A stretch of 64,000 bases of DNA from Sipunculus nudus (GCA_026874595.1 JAPPUL010000095.1:434001-498000); one strand, 5' to 3'; numbered from the stretch's first letter, positions 36,179-44,955 are shown. Made by a program: numbers and translations. Notes: generated by a model from the letters alone, not told the origin.

Positions 36179-36710
36179 TTATGGCTTATTATCCTTTAGC
36201 CTTTTACCTGTTTTAGGATCGGTATTTGTTGTGTACTCAGTTTTACTAGCATTTTTACTGCCTTTTGGGTGCCCTTTCCTTCTAATTCTAAAAAGCTCTT
36301 TTCCATCTTTTGTTACTGTAGGGTTCCCTTTAAATTTATCAATTAGTTTGTCTACAAATTTATTGATCGATTTAGTATTAGATCTACCACTAATCTTATC
36401 ACCAAGCAAACGACCAAGTCTTGAAGCACCTCTAACAATTACAGGAGTTGCTCGTATAATAACCAGCAGCTAAAGCAAAGACAACAGCCTCACCGTCAGG
36501 GTCTAAAAGCTTAACAGGGTTCTGATGGGAATAAGCATACAGATTTAAATTAAATGGGTTATATACACCTCCCATGCCAGGTAGATTAGAATCACGCTCT
36601 TTATCTCCCGTAGGTAAGTAATCTTCAAATATCGGGTCTGGGCTTATCCATAGGCTTGAGCGAGGATCGTAGTACCTTGCTACATAATAATAAAAGCTAT
36701 TAAAGTATAA
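36179..36710 (-). pseudogene. Rhs tip cassette L8, frameshifted
   Basis: The core part (YYDPRSSLWISPDPIFEDYL, then KLLDPDG) reads in one frame and runs into a stop near 36430. The tip reads in another frame (FRIRRKGHPKGSKNASKTEY and DPKTGKRLKDN near the end), finishing at 36179. The shift lies at about 36440-36466, just after the core-tip boundary. The tip resembles a basic polymorphic toxin terminus of unknown activity. As it stands it cannot make a core-tip fusion. Confidence 0.72.
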
Positions 36711-36713
36711 CCA

Positions 36714-37283
36714 TTATTCTATAAGAGTTTTTAGCTTAAGCATATCTTCATCTGTAAATCCTTTATAAGGCTGTCCAAGATGAGCTGTACATTTAAAACC
36801 AAACTCCTTAGAATACGCTGCATATACCCAGTGTTCCTCGCTGATAGGTTTTTCTTGAGATTCTTTATACCTTGAACTTTTTTCAGGTACATAGAAATCA
36901 GAAGAACTTACAAAATCACGACTAGCCCAGGTTAATACTGCACCAAATTTATATATATGCATTAAAGTCTTTTTCAATATATCTTCCCACTCCCCTGTAG
37001 TAGGCCATTTTGTTATACGTATATCCAAATGAAGCATGCCCGAAGTCTTTATATCATCGTCATCATAATAAATATCTTTTCTAAATTGTGTGCCTTCAGG
37101 CCATATATCCTTTGGATAAGTAAAATCTGTGATTATTTTACCTTTCCAATAGCCTGAGACATTAGTACCTTCCCTTCCATCGGTTTCTTCTTCATCTGTC
37201 CACCAAATATATAGGCATTCTTCAGTTAACAATATTTCATTTTTTTTCTTAAAAGCCTTTAATATTTTTTCAATTAACCCCAT
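36714..37283 (-). CDS. Putative immunity protein of cassette L7
   Basis: 189 residues, acidic and Trp-rich (LYIWWTDEEETDGREGTN, HWVYAAYSKEFGF). Soluble, no signal. It starts eight bases after the L7 tip and its stop leads directly into L8 core sequence. Family not recognised; assigned by position. Confidence 0.62.
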   Translation of the reverse strand: MGLIEKILKAFKKKNEILLTEECLYIWWTDEEETDGREGTNVSGYWKGKIITDFTYPKDIWPEGTQFRKDIYYDDDDIKTSGMLHLDIRITKWPTTGEWEDILKKTLMHIYKFGAVLTWASRDFVSSSDFYVPEKSSRYKESQEKPISEEHWVYAAYSKEFGFKCTAHLGQPYKGFTDEDMLKLKTLIE

Positions 37284-37291
37284 ATTACCCC

Positions 37292-37882
37292 CTATTTTAA
37301 TTTCCAGTTTTTTATTTGTTGAGCAGATGGTATATAGGAAGTTGCAACCCGGTCAGCTTTCTCTCCAGTTTTATAAACAAAGATAACTACTGGCTTATCA
37401 CCTACCTTACCATAAAAACCCTTAACTGGAAGTGAATTCTTTGCTGGGCCTAAAGTATGATTAAACGTTTTAATAGGATTTTTTAAAATCTCTGATGCAA
37501 TTTCAGTAAATCTTGTTCTTGTAGCATTACTCCAGTTAGGTAAAATCCCTGCTTTAGTTAAACGATCTGCAGCATGTTTTATACGCTTTATGTTACCAAG
37601 GGCATAGTTTATTTGATCTGGTTTAAGGCCACCAGTCCACCAAGCATTAATAGAGTGATAAAGGTCAGTAGATCGTCTTGCAACATCTTTTCCATAGGTC
37701 TTTATATCTCGCCATATGGCCGCTCTACCACCTCTAGTCATTAGCCTAACTACCTGAGTTGCAAGCCATTGAACAGATTTACCATCAGGATCTACATACT
37801 TTACAGGATTTTGATGTGCATACGCATATGGGTTTAAATTAAGACTATTATATATCCCTCCCATGCCAGGTAGTTTGGCGTT
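37292..37882 (-). CDS. Rhs tip cassette L7
   Basis: A short core fragment (KLPGMGGIYNSLNLNPYAYA, then KYVDPDG) reads in frame into a 160-residue tip. The end of the tip (VKGFYGKVGDKPVVIFVYK, SYIPSAQQIKNWKLK) matches a pattern common at the C-termini of polymorphic RNase-type toxins (WapA/YeeF-like). The activity is therefore inferred, not shown. The core begins one base after the preceding immunity stop, the shortest core piece among the intact cassettes. Confidence 0.75.
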   Translation of the reverse strand, partial: NAKLPGMGGIYNSLNLNPYAYAHQNPVKYVDPDGKSVQWLATQVVRLMTRGGRAAIWRDIKTYGKDVARRSTDLYHSINAWWTGGLKPDQINYALGNIKRIKHAADRLTKAGILPNWSNATRTRFTEIASEILKNPIKTFNHTLGPAKNSLPVKGFYGKVGDKPVVIFVYKTGEKADRVATSYIPSAQQIKNWKLK

Positions 37883-37883
37883 A

Positions 37884-38387
37884 TCATTTCTTCTTAAAAA
37901 CCTCTTTACATAACAAAAGCCAGTTGAGAAATATCATTAAACACACCATTAGATATAACATTACAGGCAAAATATAAGTAAATGCATCATCTATTATTAT
38001 ATTCTCTAATCCTTTAATATCTTCGTTATGGTTCATAATTGGGCCTATTAAATGCATAATTAAATCTTTTACCCATTTTAATAGAGCAAAACTTATTATA
38101 GTAAAGACTAAAATGTTCAAATACTTAAAAGGTCTATCTCTAATTCTAGACCTTAAGTAAGGTAAGAAAAAGTTAATTATAAATGCAAGTCCTATAATTA
38201 TTGATATTATAGCATAATAACAATCATCAAACGTAAGTGGTTCTGGCCCTCTACTCTTCCTCATTGCTCTAAATTCTGAACTAAATAAAGTACATATACT
38301 TGGAAAAAATAGAAACATCCCCCACAACAATCCACTAAGCTTAGTTAGTACAAGTATAATTCTTTTAACCTTATTATTAGTAATCAT
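37884..38387 (-). CDS. Putative immunity protein of cassette L6, multi-pass membrane
   Basis: 167 residues with about four hydrophobic helices (around 10-30, 58-75, 88-106 and 133-160). It starts 12 bases after the L6 tip and ends directly before the L7 core. A membrane immunity protein suggests the L6 tip might act at the membrane or in the periplasm; this is inference. Confidence 0.62.
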   Translation of the reverse strand: MITNNKVKRIILVLTKLSGLLWGMFLFFPSICTLFSSEFRAMRKSRGPEPLTFDDCYYAIISIIIGLAFIINFFLPYLRSRIRDRPFKYLNILVFTIISFALLKWVKDLIMHLIGPIMNHNEDIKGLENIIIDDAFTYILPVMLYLMVCLMIFLNWLLLCKEVFKKK

Positions 38388-38399
38388 ATATATTGTCTC

Positions 38400-39350
38400 T
38401 TATTTTTCTTTTCGTTTCACATCACTATGATTACTATTATAATAGTTAAGCTCCAATGGATTCTTGCCATCATGTATCTCTTTATCTGGTAAAGCATCAT
38501 AGTAATTTGTCCCTTTTATATCCTTTATATCTTTTACATCCAAACTTTTTAAGTAGTCTTCTAATTGCTTTGATAACTTATTTCCTTTTCCCTCATCAAT
38601 ATTCATAACGTCATCTCCAAATATTGCACCAGCTCTATTTGATGGCAAGTCCTCAGGAGAGAATGCACTTGCTGGTTGTTTATCACCAATAATACCAAGC
38701 ATTTGATCAAGCTCCAAAACATCTCCTAACAATCTTGCGATTTTATCGCCATATTTATGTCCGTACTTGGCAGCTTCAAAAAAGTGTTTCAAGTCAATCC
38801 ATCCATGTTTTTTAGTATAAACATAGCGAAACCCTTTATTACCAAGTCCTCTAAAGTGGCTATTTACTTTTCCAAAAACCTCACTTCTATTAGATGTGTT
38901 TCTTTCAATATTTTGTACTACAGTAACTAATTGTTTTAAATTACCAGCTTGCGCTTTATTAGGATAAGCCCCATCAGGATCTATATATTTAACAGGATTG
39001 TGATACGTATACGCATATGGGTTTAAATTAAGACTATTATATATCCCTCCATTTGGACTGCCACTAAGGTAATCTTCAAATATCGGGTCTGGGCTTATCC
39101 ATAGGCTTGAGCGAGGATCGTAGTACCTTGCTCCATAATAATATAAATTAGTCTCTGTGTCAAACTCTTTGCCAGTAAAAAGGTAAAACGGCATCCGTCC
39201 TACACCCATAAATAGCAGATTCCCTGCTCGCTTCTCTATAAATATACCGCCAAATGGCACGTACTCTATATGCTCATACAACCTGTACTCAAGATCTTTC
39301 CCGCTTCCCCTTTCTCCACTAAGCAACGTTACAAAATTCGTGCTCCCCAA
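38400..39350 (-). CDS. Rhs tip cassette L6, longest core fragment
   Basis: 316 codons with a nominal TTG start. The core is the longest in the window: LEYRLYEHIEYVPFGGIFIE, then FTGKEFDTETNLYYYGARYY (the Rhs-associated core signature), SSLWISPDPIFEDYLSGSPN and KYIDPDG. The tip contains FRYVYTKKHGWIDLKHFFEA and SAFSPEDLPSNRAGAIFGDD, a pattern recurrent in Rhs/YD-repeat tips of unknown activity. The upstream sequence is a truncated immunity gene in another frame, so this 5' end looks like a recombination scar rather than a gene start. Confidence 0.78.
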   Translation of the reverse strand: MGSTNFVTLLSGERGSGKDLEYRLYEHIEYVPFGGIFIEKRAGNLLFMGVGRMPFYLFTGKEFDTETNLYYYGARYYDPRSSLWISPDPIFEDYLSGSPNGGIYNSLNLNPYAYTYHNPVKYIDPDGAYPNKAQAGNLKQLVTVVQNIERNTSNRSEVFGKVNSHFRGLGNKGFRYVYTKKHGWIDLKHFFEAAKYGHKYGDKIARLLGDVLELDQMLGIIGDKQPASAFSPEDLPSNRAGAIFGDDVMNIDEGKGNKLSKQLEDYLKSLDVKDIKDIKGTNYYDALPDKEIHDGKNPLELNYYNSNHSDVKRKEK

Positions 39351-39487
39351 TCATTTATAAATAGTATAAAATATACCATAAAGTTTAACCCTTTAACTTT
39401 TGCATGTATACCTCCTAGATCAAGTGATTTTTCAGGATAAAGTTTTTTTATATTTTCAGGGAGATATATGCTAAGTATTCTTTCTAT
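39346..39487 (-). pseudogene. Truncated immunity gene remnant
   Basis: On the minus strand this short frame reads LPENIKKLYPEKSLDLGG, HAKVKG and FILFIND. It aligns with the L2 immunity protein (LPENIKKLDSKDTLHLGN, EAKVKG, VLFINE). Its N-terminus is missing and its C-terminus is cut by the L6 core. It shows that cassettes have been spliced at sites inside immunity genes. Confidence 0.7.
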
Positions 39488-39493
39488 ATGGGC

Positions 39494-40009
39494 TTATTCA
39501 AAAGGTATATCATCAAAAGTAACTAATTGCCCTTTATCTTTAATCTTATCTAAAAGATTATTTTCAATAAGATTATCTAAACTATCATATCTAGGGATAA
39601 TTATTAAATTAAGTCCATAATTAAGTTTGTAATACCGACTATTAAAGACATTTTTCAGAGGAGCAGAGCCGGTATGAATAGTTAATAAGTGATCACTTTC
39701 CCACTTTAGATAAAGTGGAGAAGCACGGAATTGTACATATTTGATAGAAGGAATGTCTTTTTCTTCGTATTTACCATCAATTATGTAATAAAAATCACTC
39801 GGGCTTGCTAATGCACCATTATCACTATATAAATGTAGTATGGTGACTACATTTACTGAGTTAGGCGAGTAGAATATTTCCCTTCTAAAAGAAGAAGGTT
39901 GGCTAGTTATAGCAAGAGCAGTTAAAAATAGCCCTATGAAAAAAAGTAAAACTATAATTCCCAACACTATTGAAAAACCTATTAATGACTTCTTCAATGT
40001 TCTATTCAT
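39494..40009 (-). CDS. Putative immunity protein of cassette L5, membrane-anchored
   Basis: 171 residues. A basic N-terminus and one long hydrophobic helix (about 8-34) precede an exported domain (REIFYSPNSVNVVTILHLYS, KLNYGLNLIIIPRYDSLDN). It starts 29 bases after the L5 tip. Orientation with the domain outside the inner membrane is inferred from the positive N-terminus. Confidence 0.6.
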   Translation of the reverse strand: MNRTLKKSLIGFSIVLGIIVLLFFIGLFLTALAITSQPSSFRREIFYSPNSVNVVTILHLYSDNGALASPSDFYYIIDGKYEEKDIPSIKYVQFRASPLYLKWESDHLLTIHTGSAPLKNVFNSRYYKLNYGLNLIIIPRYDSLDNLIENNLLDKIKDKGQLVTFDDIPFE

Positions 40010-40038
40010 ATTTTAACCTCATATGACTTAACAAAACC

Positions 40039-40836
40039 TTATGGACTAATATAAAGTCCAGGAGCAACACCCTGCACATTAGACTTATTAAACTTATCAG
40101 CCAATACATCCCACCCATATTTTGATGATTCATATTGATATGCGTTTTCTCCATAATAAGGTGCTTCACCTACATAGTCACCAAAATACCCTCTTGTAAT
40201 ACCCCATTTCCCTTGTTTTTGGTGTACCATTCCAGCCATCCTTTGAAACTGATCATAACTAAATACGGAACGTTGTAAACGAGCATTTAAACCAGCTAAC
40301 ATATTTCCAATTTGCCTACTACTTGCATATTTACCATAAACCCTATATCCTCCATAATGCCCACCTTTCCATTTATTTTTTATATCAAAATAGCCACCAT
40401 CCATAGATTCTATCCCTACCGTCCAAGGCATCATACCTTTTGCTTCTCTCGCAAGTTTATAAAGCTCTTCTGTCCTATCTTCTCCGAAATATATTTTAGC
40501 ACCCGGACCAATTTCTCGTCTTCCAGTTTTTTTATTTTTTTCAGGAGATAAAAACGAGTCCCAGGTAAAAGTCTCGCCTAGTTTATACTCCTTATTGACG
40601 TCACCTACTCTATAAATACCTAAGTCCTGCTTTCCTTTTGCATCTCTATCAACTTTTTTTACATTATTGTTTTTGTCTACCCAGGTTGCTTTACCATCAG
40701 GATCAGTATACTTTACAGGATTTTGATACGTATACGCATATGGGTTTAAATTAAGACTATTATATATACCTCCATTCGGACTGCCAGATAAATAATCTTC
40801 AAGTATCGGGTCTGGGCTAACCCACAGGCTTCCCTT
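40039..40836 (-). CDS. Rhs tip cassette L5
   Basis: Open in frame from the base after the preceding immunity stop: GSLWVSPDPILEDYLSGSPN, YAYTYQNPVKYTDPDG, then a tip of about 210 residues with no close match that I recognise. The tip has WVDKNNNVKKVDRD, RREIGPGAKIYFGEDRTEEL, and a Gly/Tyr-rich second half (KWKGGHYGGYRVYG, WGITRGYFGDYVGEAPYYGE) that could be a phage-lysozyme-like or structural fold. The first internal ATG (40434) is deep in the tip, so no independent start exists. Confidence 0.7.
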   Translation of the reverse strand, partial: KGSLWVSPDPILEDYLSGSPNGGIYNSLNLNPYAYTYQNPVKYTDPDGKATWVDKNNNVKKVDRDAKGKQDLGIYRVGDVNKEYKLGETFTWDSFLSPEKNKKTGRREIGPGAKIYFGEDRTEELYKLAREAKGMMPWTVGIESMDGGYFDIKNKWKGGHYGGYRVYGKYASSRQIGNMLAGLNARLQRSVFSYDQFQRMAGMVHQKQGKWGITRGYFGDYVGEAPYYGENAYQYESSKYGWDVLADKFNKSNVQGVAPGLYISP

Positions 40837-41043
40837 TTATTCCTCTTCTAGCTCAATTAATAGTATTTCTAATTTTTCAACTTTCAACTTCACTCGCCTG
40901 CCTAGCTTATCAACAACTATTGCATTTTCTTCTGGATCATCACTATCAAACCATTCTAAATGACAAGCTACTTCTTCTTCATTATCTAATATCCAAACGT
41001 CATTTTCTTCAAAAATTACTTTCAAAGGGAATTCTGGATACAT
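40837..41043 (-). CDS. Putative immunity protein of cassette L4
   Basis: 68 residues from ATG 41043, which has GGAGG at proper spacing and follows the L4 stop by one base. Starting 18 bases earlier would overlap the tip. Very acidic (DSDDPEENAIVVDKLGRRVK), soluble. Its acidity suits binding a basic nuclease tip. Confidence 0.65.
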   Translation of the reverse strand: MYPEFPLKVIFEENDVWILDNEEEVACHLEWFDSDDPEENAIVVDKLGRRVKLKVEKLEILLIELEEE

Positions 41044-41044
41044 T

Positions 41045-41719
41045 TTACCATCCTCCTTCATATGGCCTATGTTTTTTTATTTGCTTTTTAGTTTTTCCAC
41101 GATGGTAGTGTAATCTAGTCTTTAATTTACCTTTATGTTTGAATTTATTAACTTTAATAGCAAACCTTCTTTTACCATCTTTGTATATATTTATGCCACC
41201 TCCACCATGTTTATAACGGCCTGCTCGTATTTCTATTTTTTTTAGTTTTTTAATACTCTTAACATTTTTATCAGTCTTATCCCCTCCTCGCCATATTTTG
41301 CTTAACCATTTTCCAAACTTTGTCTTAGATAAATAGTTAAGCATTTTTCCTAGCTTGCTAGCTTTACCTAATCCTACAAAATCCGCAGTACTTTCCATAG
41401 GACGAATAGCATCATAATCTACGATAGTATAATCTAAGAGAGTAGGAGGCCGTTCCCAAAAGTCTGTAAGCCCTGTTTGTCTACGCCCTGACCAGTCTTC
41501 TGGACTGTAAGCATCTGGGCTGAAACCTCTATTTCGGTTACCATTAAAGTCATCAGGATGAGGCATCGCACCGCTTGGATCCGTGTATCTAAGCGGATTG
41601 TGATGTGCATACGCATATGGATTTAAATTATATGAACTATATACTCCTCCATTTGGACTGCCATCTAAGTAACTATCTAATATCGGGTCTGTTTGCCATA
41701 AAATAGATAAGCCTTTTAT
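41045..41719 (-). CDS. Rhs tip cassette L4
   Basis: Frame open from about 41719: LWQTDPILDSYLDGSPNGGV, YAYAHHNPLRYTDPSG, MPHPDDFNG, a spacer, then a basic tip ending KHGGGGINIYKDGKRRFA...RLHYHRGKTKKQIKKHRP. The His-rich basic terminus resembles polymorphic toxins with nuclease-like folds, exact family unknown. The MPHPDD segment after DPSG is shared with L9, so part of the pre-tip linker is conserved between different tips. Confidence 0.72.
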   Translation of the reverse strand: MKGLSILWQTDPILDSYLDGSPNGGVYSSYNLNPYAYAHHNPLRYTDPSGAMPHPDDFNGNRNRGFSPDAYSPEDWSGRRQTGLTDFWERPPTLLDYTIVDYDAIRPMESTADFVGLGKASKLGKMLNYLSKTKFGKWLSKIWRGGDKTDKNVKSIKKLKKIEIRAGRYKHGGGGINIYKDGKRRFAIKVNKFKHKGKLKTRLHYHRGKTKKQIKKHRPYEGGW

Positions 41720-41737
41720 CTAAAAAAACTAATCTCT

Positions 41738-42349
41738 TTAAGCCTCTCCCAACTTCCTTAATACCTTCTCATTGTGGGCTTTGTACTTTTCATAAATATT
41801 TAAAAAGACACTAATCCCCTCTTTAGCACTCTTACTATTTGGCTCTACCCAACCAGTAGTTACATCTTTTTTAAATGCATTCATGGCTGTTTCTATATCA
41901 CACTCAATTATACTTTCTACAAACTCTTTTTTGCCTGCAACTAAAGAGCAGTCATCTGCATGTAAAACAACAAATGAATAATCTTTAGGAAAAAGAGTAT
42001 AATAAATATAGCTCTCATCATTAAATTCTAATATCTCTTCCTCATTTATTTCTAACTCAAAGGTGGAGTCAGGACCCCCTCCCTCTACTAAAGCATAACA
42101 ACTTTGATAACCCATTTTCTTTAAAGTCCTCACAAATGAGGGCACCTCTATTCCAAAACCCTCTTCTTCATAATCTCTTTCATAGTTTTCTTCTTCAATA
42201 TACCAATAAAAAGGCTCCTCTACAGTAAGAATAACAAGCCAATTCATCCTTTCTAGATAACTAGTATCTAACTCATCCCAAGTGCTTGTCATTTCTGATA
42301 ACTTATTTTTAAGGCTTTCTAGCTTTTCTAAGTCAGTAATAGCTTTCAT
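41738..42349 (-). CDS. Putative immunity protein of cassette L3
   Basis: 203 residues, strongly acidic, soluble. It contains TSYLERMNWLVILTVEEPFY, KMGYQSCYALVEGGGPDSTF and DYSFVVLHADDCSLVAGKKE. It begins eight bases after the L3 tip. A clear paralogue (about 80% similar) lies in the right arm at 48719-49330, again behind a tip terminus of the same type, which strengthens the pairing. Confidence 0.72.
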   Translation of the reverse strand: MKAITDLEKLESLKNKLSEMTSTWDELDTSYLERMNWLVILTVEEPFYWYIEEENYERDYEEEGFGIEVPSFVRTLKKMGYQSCYALVEGGGPDSTFELEINEEEILEFNDESYIYYTLFPKDYSFVVLHADDCSLVAGKKEFVESIIECDIETAMNAFKKDVTTGWVEPNSKSAKEGISVFLNIYEKYKAHNEKVLRKLGEA

Positions 42350-42357
42350 ACTTACTC

Positions 42358-43080
42358 CTACTCATAACGTATTTTAGTAACTTCTTTAGCCTTTTTACTT
42401 CCACTAATTATTTCAAGTGTAGGTGAACTTTCTGTACTAAAATTTCTAACATTTATTTTCTCTCCACTTTTTAGTGTAGCAGTCCTTATTTTTTTCCCAT
42501 CTTTCCATATTGTATTAACTTCAAGACCTTTCGTCAATTTATCAAACTCCTTATTTGCTTGCTTAAAACCTCCTGATTTGCCATATATAGTTGCTCCTTT
42601 TTCTCCTGGACTTTTACCTACTTTCCGAAGTGTAGCAGTTTTATACAAAGAGCTAACGTCGCCAGGTTTAACCCTTCTAAATAGGTTTCCTACTAGCTTA
42701 ACTCCCTTTTTAGCCTTACTAACAACACCTGCGCCTATAAGCCCAGCGACAAAGCCTCCAGCAAAAGACTTGACCGCATCTTTAAAGCCATACTCCTCAC
42801 CCGATGCCTTAGCAATAGCAGCATCAAGTCCCACATCGCCAAACCCTTCTAATACTGCTTTACCTCCCCAAATAACTAATAGAGGGTGCCCTCCGCTTGG
42901 ATCCGTGTAGCCAAGCGGATTCTGATACGTATACGCATATGGATTTAGGTTATATGAACTATATATACCTCCATTCGGACTGCCACTAAGGTAATCTTCA
43001 AGTATCGGGTCTGGGCTAACCCATAAACTGCCCTTCGGATCGTAGTACCTTGCTCCATAATAATAAAGATCGGTATTACC
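42358..43080 (-). CDS. Rhs tip cassette L3
   Basis: Core LYYYGARYYDPKGSLWVSPD through LGYTDPSG is followed by a pre-tip segment GHPLLVIWGGKAVLEGFGDV...GGFVAGLIGAG. This segment recurs in the right-arm cassette R2 with a different tip. The tip ends KGATIYGKSGGFKQANKEFD, RTATLKSGEKINVRNFS, TLEI, which resembles a widespread contact-dependent-inhibition toxin terminus, probably an RNase. It is the best match to a known tip type in the left arm. No independent ribosome site. Confidence 0.77.
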   Translation of the reverse strand, partial: GNTDLYYYGARYYDPKGSLWVSPDPILEDYLSGSPNGGIYSSYNLNPYAYTYQNPLGYTDPSGGHPLLVIWGGKAVLEGFGDVGLDAAIAKASGEEYGFKDAVKSFAGGFVAGLIGAGVVSKAKKGVKLVGNLFRRVKPGDVSSLYKTATLRKVGKSPGEKGATIYGKSGGFKQANKEFDKLTKGLEVNTIWKDGKKIRTATLKSGEKINVRNFSTESSPTLEIISGSKKAKEVTKIRYE

Positions 43081-43106
43081 TAATAAAACGCAGACACTGC
43101 TATAGC

Positions 43107-43496
43107 CTAATCTTGATTCTCTTCGTCATGATAATAAAGCTCATAATCTTTAATGAATTCAGGAAGTTCAGGAAGTGGATCATCATAAGTATACCCTTCC
43201 AGAAAGTCAAGTTTACCTTCATTTATAAATAGTACAAAACCAACCCCAGTGTTTATACCTTTAACTTTAGCCTCAACATTCCCTAAATGAAGTGTGTCTT
43301 TAGAGTCGAGCTTTTTTATGTTTTCCGGTAGCCTAAAGTTAGTGAAAAACCCTGCACCTGTAAATTCTCGGCTTGAAACTGATGCCTTACTAAATTGTTC
43401 CCTTAGAATTTTACATGTTTTACTATCCCCTCTTAACAACATATTCATTACATCTATTTCAAACTTTGTAAATTCCATACTGTGGATTCCCTCCAA
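43107..43496 (-). CDS. Putative immunity protein of cassette L2
   Basis: 129 residues. MEFTKFEIDVMNMLLRGD, then SSREFTGAGFFTNFRLPENI and LPELPEFIKDYELYY, a pattern I associate with small cytoplasmic immunity proteins. Starts two bases after the L2 stop. A nearer start at MEFTK (43478) is possible. A truncated relative lies at 39346-39487. Confidence 0.67.
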   Translation of the reverse strand: MEGIHSMEFTKFEIDVMNMLLRGDSKTCKILREQFSKASVSSREFTGAGFFTNFRLPENIKKLDSKDTLHLGNVEAKVKGINTGVGFVLFINEGKLDFLEGYTYDDPLPELPEFIKDYELYYHDEENQD

Positions 43497-43498
43497 TT

Positions 43499-44185
43499 TT
43501 ATTTCTTGTTCTTAATAAAAGCAGTACCAATTTCTACAGCACGATTATGAATATTTCCCCTTACAGTTAACATAACATCTTTTACTTTTATAGTTACTTC
43601 GAATAGTTTGTTATCTTTAACAACTCCTGGATTTTTAATAATATAATTTTGTGTCGCTTTGAAAATACTTTTAAATACTTTTACTTTATCCCCTCCAAAT
43701 TTATTTAAAAGAGGAGTAAGATTATGGTCAGCTTTCTTAAATAAATGTATTGTCTTATTATCTATTTTAGCCTTGCTATAGTTATCAATATTTGTTCTGA
43801 CTATGTTGCTACCACTAAGTTTATCGCCAGCCCAGCGCCATAAAGCTTTAGCTCCCTCCCATGTAGATTGTAAAGCTTTATCAACTCCTTTATTAAATTT
43901 TTTAAATCCTTTAATAGTCTTTTTGCCAACTGGAGTATTAGCAAGCCAACGTCCAAGAGGAGAATTCCCAAGCCATCTAACAATTCTAGGCCATTCTCCA
44001 TCAGGATCTACATACTTTACAGGATTTTGATGTGCATACGCATATGGGTTTAGGTTAAGACTATTATATACACCTCCCATGCCAGGTAGATTTGTATCAC
44101 GCTCTTTATCACCCGTAGGTAAGTAATCTCCAAATATCGGGTCTGGACTAATCCAGATACTTACTCTTGGGTCGTAATACCTAAG
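43499..44185 (-). CDS. Rhs tip cassette L2
   Basis: The frame opens at the base after the preceding immunity stop: LRYYDPRVSIWISPDPIFGD, NLPGMGGVYNSLNLNPYAYA, KYVDPDG. The tip follows: a Trp-rich pre-tip (EWPRIVRWLGNSPLGRWLAN), then VFKSIFKATQNYIIKNPG, VKDVMLTVRGNIHNRAVEIG. Tip activity not recognised. Its only internal start candidates are the ATG in GMGG (44080) and others without Shine-Dalgarno sites. Confidence 0.73.
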   Translation of the reverse strand, partial: LRYYDPRVSIWISPDPIFGDYLPTGDKERDTNLPGMGGVYNSLNLNPYAYAHQNPVKYVDPDGEWPRIVRWLGNSPLGRWLANTPVGKKTIKGFKKFNKGVDKALQSTWEGAKALWRWAGDKLSGSNIVRTNIDNYSKAKIDNKTIHLFKKADHNLTPLLNKFGGDKVKVFKSIFKATQNYIIKNPGVVKDNKLFEVTIKVKDVMLTVRGNIHNRAVEIGTAFIKNKK

Positions 44186-44857
44186 TTATTTCCAACCACC
44201 ACCATAAATAACTAATTCTCCAAAATTACTAACATAAGGATCCTTAAGAGGTTTCTCCATAGGAGTTAGTATCTCAAACGTAACCTTACGTTTTTGTTTT
44301 TTATTACAATTTCTTCCTATAGGTTTGCCAAATAACGTATACGCGTCTTCTTTTTGATAGTAATCTATTGACATAGAGGTAGCTTGCCCAGATAGCCAGA
44401 ATCCACCCCCTCCTGTAAAGACTAAGTTATGAATATCATCACTAAGAAACTTACCGCTATATTTAAACTTAATTTTACCACTTTCTATGTCTCTCATAAT
44501 AAGCTTTACTCTCATTTTATAAATATAGCCTTTTTGTCCTAATACTGACGTACTTAACGCACCTGCCCCTTTCTTTAGTTTAAACTTAAGCCCTATACTT
44601 AGGTCGTTACGTGGGAGAAAACCAACTAAGAATGTTTTTTTATACGGTTTTGAAAGATTAATCTTATCTAGAGTAAGCACATAACGATTAGAAGACGATA
44701 GATACCCTCTATCTATAAATTTACCATCTCCTTCATAACTAAAAGGTATCATATAAGCAATGTGGAATATAATTATCAGAGTAACTACTACTATAACTAG
44801 TAGGCTTAAGACTTTGGTTATCTTTATACATAGTCTACAATGATTCTTATCTTTCAT
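44186..44857 (-). CDS. Putative immunity protein of cassette L1, membrane-anchored
   Basis: 223 residues. An N-terminal membrane helix (about 14-37) precedes an exported beta-rich domain (DRGYLSSSNRYVLTLDKINL, GLKFKLKKGAGALSTSVLG) with late motif AYTLFGKPIGRNCNKKQKRK. The pattern is reminiscent of the DUF5625-type immunity family, tentatively. It follows the L1 tip remnant by 17 bases. Confidence 0.55.
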   Translation of the reverse strand: MKDKNHCRLCIKITKVLSLLVIVVVTLIIIFHIAYMIPFSYEGDGKFIDRGYLSSSNRYVLTLDKINLSKPYKKTFLVGFLPRNDLSIGLKFKLKKGAGALSTSVLGQKGYIYKMRVKLIMRDIESGKIKFKYSGKFLSDDIHNLVFTGGGGFWLSGQATSMSIDYYQKEDAYTLFGKPIGRNCNKKQKRKVTFEILTPMEKPLKDPYVSNFGELVIYGGGWK

Positions 44858-44874
44858 TTGCTTTTCCTAAATAC

Positions 44875-44955
44875 TTATTCCTTTTTGAAATACTTATCTG
44901 GTATTGTTTTATCTGTACCAGGATCAACTCCTTTGAGGTACCAAAAATTGAAGTA
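44875..44955 (-). pseudogene. Tip remnant of cassette L1 at the array centre
   Basis: On the minus strand a short frame ends WYLKGVDPGTDKTIPDKYFK and a stop just upstream of the L1 immunity gene, the position of a toxin C-terminus. It cannot be followed upstream past about 44965, where sequence from the other arm begins. A tip truncated by the junction between arms. Confidence 0.6.

Noticed and set aside
41434-41616. 60-codon minus-strand frame in cassette L4
   Set aside because: It overlaps the Rhs core and tip in another frame; the core frame gives recognisable conserved sequence.
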